The notes beneath the pieces are model-generated. The model was not told the DNA's origin. It did not search any database and saw nothing but the letters and a program-made list of their open reading frames with translations. Below are positions 12,701-24,300 of a stretch of DNA of 64,000 nt, piece after piece (the first letter of the stretch is position 1; the number at the start of each line of letters is the position of its first letter). The stretch is taken from positions 754,001 to 818,000 of the forward strand of contig NC_063992.1 in the NCBI RefSeq assembly GCF_932276165.1, read 5' to 3'. A program made the translations under genes and the position numbers. Source of the DNA: Plutella xylostella. Its lineage: Eukaryota > Arthropoda > Insecta > Lepidoptera > Plutellidae.

Positions 12701-15700
12701 TAATCCCACAACCTATGATTTGATCTTTCTCACAACCCTCACAGAGTTGTGAAACTTTTCTGTAAAATTGGATGCTGGGAAACTATTGCATTCCAATGGA
12801 ACTAAAGTAATATTGTAAACACTAATTTAGTTCAGCAAAATATATCTTAGGTGGATAATGTTGACAAATTATTATAGGTATCTTACTTCGATCATGTATC
12901 TAAGCTAAATATGAGTTGCACTCAAGAAACATATGTACTTCTCTAAGTTACCGATAAACCTAAATAAGCACCTACCAGCTGTATATAATGTAACCACAAT
13001 CTAATGGTACCTAGAGCCAATTTGCTCAATAACGTGCCAAAGCACCTGCTATAAAATTCGCCTACCAAACTAAATTTAAAATAGCGAAGTATGAATGTAT
13101 AAGTTACCTTAATTTGACTATTAATCATTTGTGCCTTGACCTGATATTTTGAATTCATATTACTTATTAAAATTACATTTTATACCGTCCCGAAGTGAGA
13201 AGGTTTGCGAAAGATTGCGGTAAGCCACTGGGTAGTGATGGCTTCAAATGTAATTAAATATGCTATTCTAAGCTTTATTTAGATGGTTCTTCTTTAAAAT
13301 TAAATATTATTGCAATCTGACAGTTAGCACTAGACTCCTAAGGGGCATCAGCATCACTACACTCTGTCTTTGGCTACCCTCTTTCTATCCCTACGGCCTA
13401 CATATCTAAGGGCCGACCTAAAGGACGTTGAAGGCTACATTTGCCTGTGGTCTCTACTCGAGAACTTACCTTATAATGTTGAATTTATGAACATATAATA
13501 AGAAAGTACTCGGAGCTCGTCCTTGCCGCATGCCGTAAATTAGACGAATAGGAGATGACCGGCAGCATAGCGCGCACCAATATCATTGCGCACATCCAAG
13601 GTAATCTAAAAAGTTTATTATCTCTCTAAGATGAGCTCTGCCTCTACTGCACGAGTCCGTTATCGAAGTAGATTCACCTTAAATACAGCGCTTTCATTGG
13701 TGGAACGTGCATTAAATGAATTTATCGTTGCCAATAACGAAACCGCGCCGGGTTCCTAGGTGGTCACTATGTAAGACGAAAAAGAAGATTCGGAGCGCTT
13801 CTGCTCCAGTCGTGACTCTATCTCGTTGTATTGAACGTTTTTCGTCAGTATAGAATAACCCTTCTGGGTTCATATTCTCACCTGGTGTACAAGTAGAACT
13901 GCAGCTTGTGGTGCGGGCAGCGGTACGGCGGCGGGATGCACGAGGTGGTGTTGAACACGTCCTGCAGGGACTGCGGCTTCTCCTTCTGCTGTCGCGGCCG
14001 CCGGCTCGGCCGCTGGGTGGATATCACTGCGGGGATAGGACGAGTGATTAGAGCATAGGAAGTGTAAGGGAAACGACTAGCCCGCAGCAGTCAACGGTGG
14101 TTAGGAATGGGTTGCTCTTGGCTGTAATCAAGAGCATGAATGTTATTATGTTCATAGATATTATATAAAATATTCATCGTTTTAAAATAGGTCATGTAAA
14201 CTTTACGTATTCCATTCATAGTATTCGTCAGTAAGTACAGGAATACTGCTATTCACTAATAGGGTATGGAAACCGTTATAATAAACTTCGAATGCATATT
14301 ATCTATGACTTTAAACGTAATTAGATACTATATTAAAAGTATTCGGTAGCTAGTAAGTACCTAATTGTTAAAGATGTACCTAATGATACGTACGCATTAT
14401 TTGAAAACACATTGTTGTTTCATATCGGACGTAAATAAAAAACCTTATTAATTTTGTGATTGTCACACAATTATTTAGAACCCACCAGATTAATTACTTA
14501 ATAAAATGGCTATTTAGTCAAGGTGTTTAATTGTATACAAGTACTATCGTGCGAATTAACTGTGCACCTGACTGACAAAAACCAGAGGTCATATTAACTA
14601 GGTTTGGCGTCCCCGGCGTGACCCCTGGTTCTTGCTGGCCAGGTGCACAGTTTAATTCGCACGAGTAGTAATGTGAGAAGCCGGTGTATGGAGGCTCGAT
14701 GAAACAAAAAGCCATGTAAATTCCCAGCACGTAGTGCCACCGCGTTGCGTCACGCCCCGGAGAATTATTTGCATTTCTTGTCGTGTTGTCGCCATTGTTG
14801 AGAAAATTCGGTAATTCCACGAGGAATTGCTGGAAAGTGTGCCGCAGGTGGAATGCGACAAATATTTTGTTTTAATATTACATTGTGCTATAAATTGTCA
14901 TCTTCTCCCAACCTTAACATGTGTTGGCTGGAAGACAATGCTTTTAGGCAATAAGCCCGCCTTTGTACATTGTCAGTATTTTATTTCAATTTTCTGCTGT
15001 TCTTTTAAACTTTATGACAATAAAGTGCTAATAAATAAAAAAAGATTATATTTAATGCTTACATTTATTTATTCGTACACGCTAAATACGTCAAACACGC
15101 ACAAAAATTAATATAAATCCCTGGTTAAATTGACATCCGAAAGATAGTCAGACAACACGTTATTTCAATATTTTTGTTCTACAACTTTTGGAATATCGCG
15201 AAAATTAAATTCTAGTGCCCATACTACTTAAAATGTTACGTGACGTGACCAACAAAGATTAGGTTAGGAGCAGAAAAAAATATTTTCGCGAATTTTCAAA
15301 AGTCGTTTGTTTAGAATGAAGAACGATGATTTGCGCGACTTTCTTTTGGATCAAGACTATTGTAAAGGTATACGATTTGGCATTCTCCGCTGTAATACTT
15401 AACAATAAAAAGTAAGTAAAACCCTTTTAATTTATTGTGAAAAACTTTACGTTACATACTGGTAAATCTGAACGTGTTATCTCCAGAATGTCATGCACTA
15501 ATAAGTTGGAGGTTATAATATTTCTGCTGTTTCATATTTTATTTACACACGTACTGTACTATTACATTATATTGTTCTTAATATTAATATTGCACTTCTT
15601 ACATTTCTTTATGCATTGAATTATTGCTATACGTATGTCATGTGACTTTTCAATCTATATTTGCGATTATTATAGAACAATCGGGGTTCAGAATGACTCC

Positions 15701-18700
15701 CTAAGTCACCTACTACACCATGTTTGTACATAGGTGTACTACTTGAGCTCTTAAATAAATTACTTGGAATGTATAACTTTGCACTAAATTCTCTAGTAAA
15801 ATGTGGTTATCCTTGGTGCAATTCCTAACTGAATACTTCTACATTCGTAAATAAATCTGTTGCGGAATAAACTTTACTTAATTATGTTTGAATCACTAAA
15901 TAGCTCGAGATACTGAAAGAATTTTATTTTAAAAAGTAAAATAATTCCCGAAAATACCTACCAAAGTTTCACTAATAAATCACCACGATTCGGAAACCAA
16001 ACATTGTAAGGAAATGATTAAAGATTCAAACATAAAATAGGTAGTTCCAACATTTATCTTTATGATTAAAAAATTTGCGTGCACTAATAGTTGATGCAAA
16101 CCTACACTTCCTTGTCAATCGTACGAATAATTAATGTTTTAACATTTCAAATAAATTTGACTAATTTGGCACTAATTACTAAACAGATGAATACGTAGTT
16201 ATTACAACATATTATGCTCACTACTGCAATCCTCGAAAGAGTAGTCAAAGGTGACTTGCAAGTGCACTCACTCACTCACTCACTCACCGATCATAAAAAT
16301 TCTAAGGCACTTCTAGCAGACCTAGAAGCTTCAAATTTGAAATATAAGTAGTGTTTGGTGTATGAACCAAGGAAAAACTAAAAAATTTGGGGGCACGGTA
16401 GTAGCACCAACTCGAGTAAAATTTTTCAATTTTGGTCCAGTTTTCTAGATAGGTACATAACTGCTTAAATAATTTCATAATCACATATCTGGGGGCACGG
16501 CAGTGCCCCCACCAAGTAAATATAGGCGCACGGTAGTGCCCCTGCCAAATCGAGCAAAAGATTCGCGTCGTGCAAATTAAATCCGCAAAGGATGGATTAC
16601 CTACCTACCTACGGACAAATTACATGGGGCTACCAGTGCTACCACTTATAGTAAAATTTTCTTAATGTACAATGAACTTTGTGTATTGGAAACTAAGGTT
16701 GAAATTTAATTAGGGAAATTTGATGCAGTACGAAGTATCAAAGTTACGTTTATTCATTACGTACATTACGTAGCCAAAAATAAATATTCTTGATTCTTAC
16801 CTTAAGGTTGCGATTTATGTAGGTAGGCAACCTACCAAACTAAGTTAACGAACCTACGTACCTAGAAGGTACCGAAAAGTAAAAAAAGTAGAACTGTCAA
16901 AATAAAAAAAGAAATGAGATCCCATCAAAAACAATACTTGTCAAAAAAAACCATTACTGACTTGGTCATCGCACTAAATAATTTAATTAACACGTGTTTC
17001 CATGCGAAGGCGTAGTCAATATATTTATATAAAACATTCAATATTTTTAAGGTTGAGATGCGCGCGTGGATAAGACTTGGTATTACATGGATCTCACAAC
17101 TTTTTACCGTAGAACAACTGAGTTACGAGACTTGGTTTTTTTGACAAGTATTGTTTTTGATGGGATATAAATTTCAACACCCAAGACCCGAGTACAAATA
17201 TATGTGTTTAAACAAATATCTGCCCCAGCCGAGAATCGAACCCGAGACCTTCGGCATAGCAGTCAGGGTCACTAACCACTACACTATTCAGCCGTCGATA
17301 GATCGCGAGCCGTATCGCCGTATGAGTGTGTTATATATATATTATGCTGTGTTAGGCTGTGTATTATGATAATGCCTACCAATGTCAACCAAACAGCAGC
17401 CAAGCTGTTGTTGTAAAGAGGACATCATCTCGCTATTTTCACCCTGACTTTTGACCACATCATTATAATTTCTATGTAACAACGTGTTTTAAGTCATTAC
17501 AGTCATGGATAGTCGTACCTTGTGCCCTTTCTGTGTGGATATATGAAACTACTTAGGAAAGCAATTATTATGATTTTTCAAACTTTTCTTTGTAATTATA
17601 ATTTCATGTTTATTATAAAAATAATTTACGGTTATTATAATGATTAATGATATAACGCACGTTGTGAATCTAATTTATTTTTGCACATGCAATTGGGTAT
17701 AACATTACAATACAGTTAGGTCCAAACAAGTAGACAGTCCTAAAGTTAGCAGCAATTACACTTTTGCACCGTGTCAAACTAACCAACCGTCAATCTTTTA
17801 AAAGAAAGAATAGGCGCTTTGTTAGTTTGACAAGGTACCTACAAAATGTAATAGCCCCCAACTTAATGACTATCATCTATTTATTAGGACCGAACTAATC
17901 TATGCATCACAACTTCCAATTCACACTTTTCAGTAACACTTACACATTAAGCCTCGTATTCACTAGGCGACAAATTGTCGCAGAACCTGTCTAGGCACAT
18001 GTCGTCTATAGTCGTTTGCAATAGAATCCAACAATCATGTAAACAAATATGGCGGACTGACATTGACAGCGTATTGTTTATGCCCATAGTGATGTCATAG
18101 TGTTCTAATTAGATTAAATATATAAGCCATAGACTATAAAATAAAACTGATTATATATAAAAAAGTGTTAATTAAAACAAATTTAAATCTTCGTCTTCTT
18201 CATCATCACTATCAGAAGTGTCGCCGGTAACCGTAATTATAAATGGAACCACTGTGTCATCGCTTGCCGTGTCTAAAATGCCGTCGAGCTTTTTCATTTC
18301 TTCCTCTTCCTTTTTTCGTTTTGGTTAATTATATTAAGCTCTTGAAAATTATTTTTTATTGTATTCAAATAATATTAAATTAAAATAATTTATTAAATTA
18401 AAATTAAAAGATAACTTCAGATTACGAACAACACTAACTTTTCAATGACTTATAGAGTTCGATGAGTAAAAAACTAAGCTGACAGCTTGTCAAACACTTC
18501 GAAATTTTTACGTTGGAAATGTTTTAACAAATTTAACTTATAAATACAAGTTAAATCGTGTTGAAGATAATGTGAAAACAATGGTGCGTTCGTTGAAATC
18601 AGAATATGTTCATAATTGATCGTCAAATGTATGTGATTACGGAGTAATCGTGACAATTTGGTTTGTTTACATGATTGTTGGATTCTATTGCAAACGACTA

Positions 18701-21700
18701 TACGTGTCGCCGCGACGTCGCGCTCTGTTCTGCGACGTCGCACGCGACTATACAGCGACATCTACGTGTCGCAGAACAGGTTCCGTGTTTTGGCTCGCGA
18801 GACAGAACTTCCTGCGACATCAGTCTAGCGCATAGAGTATTTTTTTACTAGGTCTAGCGACCGCTGTTGCAGAGTGTGGACGCGTGCGCGACTTCTGTAT
18901 CACGACATGTTACCAAAATGTTCTGAGAACACGCACCGTAGATGTTCTGTAACAGTCTCAGAACTTGTGCCCTAGTGAATTCGAGGCTTTATACAACTAT
19001 GACACAGGTAACACGTAGGTTATAAATGATTACGGGAGCTATATTTTCGCTCGTACCTACGCATTGTGTCAGGTTCTCGCATCACTTTCTCTGTTCATCG
19101 ATTCACTTAGTACAGTGGGAAACACTTAAAAGTAACACTTAGGACGTTTAATTATTCTTAATTCTTGCGCCATAGGAGTGAAGTTTGTACTATAAGTTCC
19201 ACATTTAGGGTGTCGTCTAATGTACCCAGTTCACTTTCAACTGTGCCAGTGACATTGGATGAGGTAATTAATTCTACCTGTATTTAGTATGATTGCGTTT
19301 AAATTTTAACGTGTATTTGATACTATGGAGTAATAATAACGTTTCGCCTAAAACGCGTTTTGCCCTCTTAAGTAGGTATAACTTTTGCTCAAATTATATT
19401 CTCCACACATCAATTTGAATGATTTTATTATTTTGTAACCTTAGTTCTATGAAGAATAATGTAATGCTATCTTTCAGAACAAGCCTGAGAATCCTTTTCC
19501 ATAAGTAGTGCACCAAGCCACGAATTTTAATCGGCCACCTCTGAAATGAAAAAATACCCTGCTGTTTTTCACGGTTACAAGAATGGTCATTGGTCATGCA
19601 GCATGCATATTATAAAAGTTTTTAAGTATTTCAGGTACATAATATAATTGGTAAAATGGAAACGTCACTGATATAATTCAACCATCGGTTCAAAAGTTAT
19701 GTAGCGCTCATTTCTCGTCTTGTGAGATTGTAAATTAGATTAAGGTTTCACGTTATAGGTAAAATTTTACCTACATAATAATACATTTTATAATTTTTCC
19801 ATTTACTTAAATGTTTCGTAACTGAATTCTCAAGTCATCCATGAAAATGGAAGCGTATTCTAGACAGTGCTTTATGTAAGAGAGTGTGTTACTTGGTAAT
19901 TAATTGATTCCTTTCCATATCGTTGGAGTTCCCACGCGCTACCTCGTGTAATGACTTGAATACGTGTTAAGTTCATATGAAGACTGCTATTGTTGGTACT
20001 ACATATGTGATGATGATGATGTATATTACTTACCATATGAATAGAGAAAATAAAAACATAATCAAAAAACTATATTAGAAGTTTGGAAGACTGCTTCATA
20101 CCACCTCATACTATGTTATCACTTGGTGAGGTCGGTGTGGTACTGGATTAGTAAAATGAAATAGAAGTTTTATTTTTCGTTGCAAAATGACATCGGGAAG
20201 GGCACTCATATTCTACGGAGGACAGGGGCTAGAAACCCTAGGTGCTTATAACTTCCTTGAAAGATCTTTCAATCAAAATCATACCTTCATACTATGCTCA
20301 AATCAAATATAGGGTTAAACCAAGGGCACCAAGGTTCGATCAGTAATAAAATTGTCTATTGTTAGAAAGCAATCATGTGTTTGTCGTCTAGCATTATCTT
20401 CGATGTGGAAACCCATCAAGGGCACGTGTGTTGTGAAATGTCGTATGCGAGCCACCTCTACGCATTTTTTACTAATTCATTGTCGGAGTTCGAAGGTTGT
20501 GTTGCTACATGTCCTTTTGTCGTTATATTAATTTTCTATAGTCGTCTAGAAAAACGTTAAGCAATTTGATTTTTTGCATATTTAATCGAGTTTTAAAGTC
20601 TAATGATATTTCAATTATTTGGTTTTAAACTTAACTTAAAACAATGGATTGATTTCTGATATATTTATATAAATGAATGTATTAAATATATTTATGTTAT
20701 GACCAATCCAATGGCTCCAATTATTTGAATTGTTATGATTTAGCTTGTTTAATATCCTGTAAAACATATTATAAATGCTTACTGAAATACAATACTGCCG
20801 GCTATAAAAACCTATATACTAGCTAATTTATTATTGGTTTTACGATCTTAATTCCGGTGACGTCATTGGTTTTGTAAAACTTCGCAGAAACATTTGTGCA
20901 TTCACTAAAAACCAGTTGCCAGCAGGATCCCGGCCGAGTCGCCTTGAATAGCAAACAGGACACGTATTTACTTAATCAATAATTTACGAACTCAATATTT
21001 CACTGTACTTGTTGCTATTTTGCGAAAATATTTACAATCGCAACGGTATGAAAAATATATCATGCAAAATATTTATAAAGAAAATGGCACTCTAACGCTG
21101 GCTCTAATTTAAACAAATTATAATAGATATTATATATGAGATTTTAGGGCCAGCGAGAGGGTTCCATTTTCTTAAGCAGTTGGTCCTGTCCGTAAGGACG
21201 CTAGTAATATATATTATAAGTCAATGCCCACCTCAAATCCGCGTGCCCTTACGATGGGACCCCATTGGTACGTTGCGACGAGTCGTCCCAAAGGAACTGT
21301 CATAAAAATATAATTATGGCTATGGCTGCGACGACGCAGCGTACCAATGGGGCTTAGCCCTTACACCTGCGCGCAGGAGAAGCTGATGTTTGCCAGCGAC
21401 GACAGAGCTGCTGTATCGGTTGCTCAAAAATAACACTTAATACGTAAAAATTAATAGTTAAATTATTATGTTATTATGATCAATGTTAGTAAGTTACAAA
21501 GTCTCGGTTGCTTCTGGTTTTACCGGTAAAACGTAAACGGGTTTTAGTTTGTGTTGCAATAATTTGATATTGTATGCAGTTACGAATTTTCGGTTTAAAC
21601 ATTCGTAGGATTTTACTACTTCAGGAATTTGTTTGCTTAAATAATTGACAACATAAACGTTTATGCTAGTACATTTTAATTATAAGAAAATAGATTATGA

Positions 21701-23960
21701 CGAATTGCATTTATAAAAACATTATCTGATGATTATAACAAAAACTGACTCCAATTCTTCCGCAATTCGCACGTACAGTGAATGTCATAACTTTGAAGGA
21801 GGTTTTGAAGGCAACCGACTGGATAAAAAACAACTTTAAGTAATAATTGAGGCAGTATTTTTTACAAAGTGTTAAAAAAGTGGTTCCTTGAATTTATGCA
21901 GATTATGATGTGTGGGTCTGATCTAGACCAAAGGTACGTAGTATGTAGTTAATGTATATGTTACTAGCCGAATGTTTCCTTACGATGTTTTCTTCTTAGT
22001 ATAAGTTTAACGCTATCAAATCCTCGACCTCTCATTAGATAGGTTAAAAACATATCAGTTACTGGATCTTGGAGCCATGGTCTAATAATAGAATCAAAAA
22101 TATTCCAAATAGTTCCGATTCATTACACAATACAAACAAATGGCTACTTAAAACAAACAAACTTCGTGACCTTTATTTGGTACATTTTTCGTATGTTTTT
22201 ATGCACATAATATGAGATAACCGAGTGGGCTGAGAGAGTGGTTATGCAATGGACTGGTCGGATGTCGGTCGCGCACATAGAGCTTACGAAGTACTAGATC
22301 TACCATATTATTATTTTTATTTTGTTGACCAAAACATTAAAAATAAATTCAATTGTATTTAGCTAATTAGTAAGTTGAACATATTTTTGGATCGGTAATG
22401 CACCATAACATTATCAAGCATAAAAGATTGTTAGATTAATTGATTATTTGCATAAATTAAGTACATACATATAGGATATAATAATGTGTAATATATATAT
22501 ATTATGTATTTTTAGTTTGGTTTGCTCTTACTATATACCCCAATAGGCTCGTCATTCAAGAGGATATTCAATCACAGTGAACATTAACAAATAGAAATAT
22601 AATAAGTATGTGTGGTCTAGTGTATATTTCTGACTCTATGGTCGAACACTCACAGTCTCAACTGTGCACTTCATTTAGAAGGTACGATACCGGCTCCTGC
22701 AGATTAAGGCTAGCACCGCCCGCCCATTGAAAAAAACATATGTTTAAAAACGTATTTCCAAAAAGTTCTTAAATAATCTGATCGTCATGCAATTTTATTG
22801 AGATATTTTGGTTTCTCGTAACTCTTGTAACACTTACTTAGAAGAAACAACAAAAATGATAGTTGAAAATAACTCTTTTATCTTTATCTTTCCTCTCTTT
22901 AAACATAGGTACTAAGTACGTAGTAGTAAGTTTTTTTGTAAAAAATATGCCCCTTTTACGTACCCGGAAGAAATGTACTGTGCTAGAGTTGTTAAACTGT
23001 ACTTTTTCTATACTTCACTCGGAAATCCTCGAGGAAATGCCGTTGACACAGATCAAAGTTCGTGGATATACATACTTATTATACTTAAACAGGTGGAAAT
23101 TATACAGGATTGATTGTCATAGTGTTAATATTTTCTATAAGTTTTGTAATTTTTCAATGAAATTAAGTAAAGGTGATCATCATCATCAAAATCATCCAAT
23201 ATTTTGGAAAATAAATCTCTCTATCTGTTTCAGGCAGGACTAACTAAAATAGTCTGAGAATGGATAGGTTTATTAATTGAACACGATCAAATAAATTGCT
23301 AATGGCTTGCTGTCGAGAGAGAAGAGTACATGGGAGTAAAACGACTTATTTTAATTAGGTGATGAAGCGACGGTATATAGGCAACAGTACGGTAACTATA
23401 CCTAGTAGAAACTTACATAAAATTGGTAATTACTTATAAGTAATGAGATTTAGAAGACAAAATAAATGTCTAAAAATTAATTCATAACGATGTATTGACA
23501 GAAAGACAGAATTAGACAGAAAGAGCCCCCCCTTATTCGAACGGAGAGTAATTTGTAAAAATTGACGTTCATCAGAAAATTTTATATTTGTACGATGAAT
23601 AAAAAAAATTGACTTTGACTGACTTTGACTTTTGCCTTTGACTTTGACTTTTATACTTTACTTAATTTTCAGGCGTAAGTATCTGATTAAAATGTAGATT
23701 GTTTGTATTGTCTTGTGTGTGACGAATAGTTTTTACATCTCAATTTATTTTAAAGTAATGTCACGTCTTTCCTTAGTGAATAAAACTGCGGAAAGAATAC
23801 TTAAATAGCATTTAGCAGGTTTACTAAAACATAAACAATCATGATGATAAGAAATACCTACTTTAAATCTACATAAAAGCTTTAAAACCTTACACCACTT
23901 ACCAGTAATGTCCAGTGCAGTGACACAAAATAACAATAACCACTTCGCACTAGCCACCAT
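3714..23960 (-). CDS. Secreted lipase A, pancreatic-lipase-like (7 exons)
   Basis: This is a secreted triacylglycerol lipase or phospholipase A1-like enzyme of the animal lipase family. Exons in transcript order are 23960-23903, 14026-13882, 12288-12063, 10829-10649, 10231-10040, 8312-8144 and 3822-3714. All joins have GT/AG sites and the lengths sum to 1080 nt, giving 359 aa. Exon 1 encodes a signal peptide starting MVASAKWLLLFCVTA. Exon 3 carries the strand motif KIVVHGFGG. Exon 4 carries the nucleophile elbow GYSVGAH, exon 5 the catalytic Asp in GLDPT, and exon 6 the His in SCDH. The C-terminus is short and basic (GFPGKSRRLRS) and there is no PLAT domain, as in insect neutral lipases. An old LINE occupies the last intron and exon 5 has two partial copies downstream. 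Substrate is not readable; the family is clear. Confidence 0.88.
4023..6906 (-). pseudogene. Broken LINE ORF2 (endonuclease + reverse transcriptase)
   Basis: ORF2 begins at about 6906 (MANITEIFDCP) and runs into endonuclease motifs: NLRSI, AGDINIDL, CIDHIF and LADHRA. The reverse transcriptase follows with FIDYSKAFDTL, GTAQGSVLGP and the active-site FADD. Reading it through needs a frameshift just after NLRSI (about 6800), another near 6125 after the endonuclease, and passage of an in-frame stop near 5950. The longest intact piece (4023-5780, 585 aa) holds the whole RT domain. Known family motifs support the calls; the break positions are by eye. Confidence 0.85.
6968..7978 (-). CDS. LINE ORF1 protein with PHD-type zinc finger and coiled coil
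   Basis: This is a 336-aa RNA-binding/chaperone type ORF1. I start it at the ATG reading MPPKLPKCDNCQ; the 21 codons upstream look like untranslated leader. The N-terminus has a C-x2-C...C-x2-C...H...C...C-x2-C zinc-binding pattern of PHD type (residues about 8-62). A Lys/Glu/Gln-rich coiled coil follows at about 120-190. The C-terminal part contains YIEIAGVP and YKFIWCNSEGRILVRK, as in the RRM-like region of Jockey/CR1 ORF1 proteins. The frame is open throughout although ORF2 is broken. Confidence 0.8.
   Translation of the reverse strand: MPPKLPKCDNCQKNITKRAPGLECSKCEMSLHATLECAGLTNKQISALRAVENFEWSCDACLSNSPKRKSFIAPEEDQDDEVPDSNIQGSKSKPVSIDIKKLLQDISRDIEKTIKKQMSELQQSVEFCCSKMEEYEEDMEELKTKVKMLEKKNEHLGNTNQNLLIKMCAYEQQLQEQEQKKLDRYIEIAGVPYKEDENADAITKDIAIKLKMDHTAIKTVQRLRGKAGQSDGILQVELKKEHETSPWVRAGRAAELLVSDVLPSNPNLESASNRIFVRHALTSTNKKLLYETRIALKDHYKFIWCNSEGRILVRKNEKAKISNIKSVDDIKKLIPQ
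8464..8583. repeat. Short inverted-repeat element (AGCGCCATCT ends)
   Basis: The ends read cagcgccatcta and tagatggcgctag, inverted about 120 bp apart, in lipase A intron 5. It is MITE-like in size. No target duplication was identified. Confidence 0.4.
9170..9281. repeat. MITE-like element with about 33-bp inverted repeats
   Basis: The left arm at 9170-9204 (tgtttagtgcgaatgcgag...) is mirrored at 9247-9281 (...cactcgcactaaacac), leaving about 42 bp of loop. It ends just before the distal exon-5 copy of lipase A. Confidence 0.65.
9294..10231 (-). repeat. Tandem partial copies of lipase A exon 5 in GTACT-rich DNA
   Basis: The 3' part of exon 5 (complete at 10040-10231) recurs at 9665-9809 and 9300-9444, spaced about 375 and 365 bp. 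Each copy keeps the GTGAG donor and encodes almost the same peptide ending in GCAHDTIF. Both copies start inside the exon, at the codons for DLDHTDA, so they lack the normal acceptor and the catalytic Asp. Two smaller fragments of the exon end lie at 9492-9520 and 9881-9909. The spacers are runs of TACTG/CAGTA and a short TG repeat. The copies are not separate genes; they look like a recent tandem duplication. Confidence 0.85.
10993..11118. repeat. MITE, copy 1 of the TTACACCTA family
   Basis: Inverted ends ttacacctaccgagtagagtggcg and cgcctttctacgcgataggtgtaa enclose inner motifs cctcggccgagcac and gatcagccgaggat. The same family recurs at 51558-51677 and, truncated, at 54052-54141. Confidence 0.65.
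14542..14669. repeat. MITE-like element, about 27-bp inverted repeats
   Basis: The left arm tcgtgcgaattaactgtgc continues into acctg, and the right arm starts caggtgcacag and continues tttaattcgcacga. Total length is about 128 bp. One base indel separates the arms. Confidence 0.65.
16389..16546. repeat. Three copies of a GGGGCACGGTAGTGCCCC-like palindrome
   Basis: The motif occurs at about 16389-16405 (partial), 16492-16513 (ggggg cacggcagtg ccccc) and 16527-16546. The middle copy is close to a perfect 20-bp palindrome. Function unknown; possibly the ends of small inverted-repeat elements. Confidence 0.4.
16919..17165. repeat. MITE-like element with about 33-bp inverted repeats
   Basis: The left arm gatcccatcaaaaacaat at 16919 continues through acttgtcaaaaaaaacc. 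It is mirrored at 17133-17165 (ggtttttttgacaagtattg...gatggg). Total is about 247 bp, and a SINE begins directly at its right end. Confidence 0.7.
17166..17299 (-). mobile_element. tRNA-derived SINE
   Basis: On the minus strand the head has an A-box-like TAGTGTAGTGGTTAGTG and a B-box GGTTCGATTC, followed by GGCTGGGGCAGATATTTG and a tRNA-unrelated body. It shares its head with copies at 25125, 47480 and 48868. The head lacks a proper acceptor stem, so it is a SINE and not a tRNA gene. Confidence 0.75.
17950..18988. mobile_element. PIF/Harbinger-like deletion derivative (1.04 kb)
   Basis: The inverted ends read AGCCTCGTATTCACTAGG (left) and, on the other strand, AGCCTCGAATTCACTAGG (right). TTA flanks both sides (17947-17949 and 18989-18991), the 3-bp target duplication usual for Harbinger elements. 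A second inverted pair lies inside: the 'atcatgtaaacaaat' region near 18036-18052 matches 18657-18673 in reverse. A coding remnant sits at 18172-18325. The superfamily rests on the TTA duplication only. Confidence 0.65.
18172..18325 (-). pseudogene. Acidic C-terminal coding remnant inside the Harbinger-like element
   Basis: An open minus-strand stretch reads KRKKEEEEMKKLDGILDTAS and ends in an acidic tail (SDSDDEEDEDLNLF, then stop at 18172). There is no start codon or catalytic domain. It is probably the tail of the ancestral transposon's protein, left by internal deletion. Which protein is unknown. Confidence 0.45.
21253..21356. repeat. Small inverted-repeat element with possible 8-bp target duplication
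   Basis: Arms ccccattggtacgttgcg and cgcagcgtaccaatgggg face each other. GCCCTTAC occurs at both edges (21245-21252 and 21357-21364), which would fit a hAT-type 8-bp duplication. Confidence 0.55.
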
Positions 23961-24129
23961 TTTTTCTACTAAAAATAAATTATGTAAATAAACACAGCCA
24001 CTGAAAACAATCACTTAAAAAGTCACATAACACAAATTTAACAACCCCACATATCCTTTTTAAAAAGTATTTACACTTGCGTAAACTTTATTTCATTTAA
24101 AAAGGAACTTTGAAACGTCAGAATTTCAA

Positions 24130-24300
24130 AACTTTTTGCCGCGGTTTTTTAGTTTGACGTTTGCGAGTGCGTTCGGGAGTGTGCTAGGCGTGCGTGGCGC
24201 GTGCGTCGACTGACAGCGAAAGTGCTGGCTGTTTGCGACGGGTGACCCTCGCCACCGCACCGCTTCCTTGCGCGCGAATTATTTTAAAAAAAGTTGCGAA
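24130..24300. promoter_or_regulatory. GC/CpG-rich patch, possible promoter
   Basis: A roughly 170-bp block with many CG dinucleotides (gcgcgtgcgtcgac, cttgcgcgcgaatt) stands out against AT-rich surroundings. It lies about 170-340 bp upstream of the lipase A start codon and 3.1 kb upstream of the protease start. It could be a promoter or an untranslated first exon of either gene. No TATA box or initiator was assigned. Confidence 0.4.

Larger units (their letters stand above)
14027..23902. other. First intron of lipase A (9.9 kb), repeat-filled
   Basis: The interval between signal-peptide exon 1 and exon 2 of lipase A contains no supported gene. It holds the inverted-repeat elements at 14542-14669, 16919-17165 and 21253-21356, a SINE at 17166-17299, a Harbinger-like element at 17950-18988, three GC-rich palindromic motifs near 16.4-16.55 kb, and a GACTTT-rich LINE tail near 23610-23655. 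The open frame at 22863-23243 (126 aa) has no recognisable domain. Confidence 0.6.

Noticed and set aside
13478..13873. Possible solo LTR (starts TG, ends CA)
   Set aside because: No matching target duplication or short inverted ends; the block is unexplained but unsupported as an LTR.
14527..14861. 69-97-aa frames on the minus strand
   Set aside because: They overlap a MITE and show no conserved domain.
17220..17299. tRNA-like sequence as a tRNA gene (also at 25171, 47481 and 49020)
   Set aside because: The A- and B-boxes are present but the acceptor stems do not pair and a SINE body follows; only 46201-46272 folds as a tRNA.
22863..23243. 126-aa open frame on the plus strand in lipase A intron 1
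   Set aside because: No recognisable motif and low-complexity stretches (HHHQNH); length is within chance for this composition.
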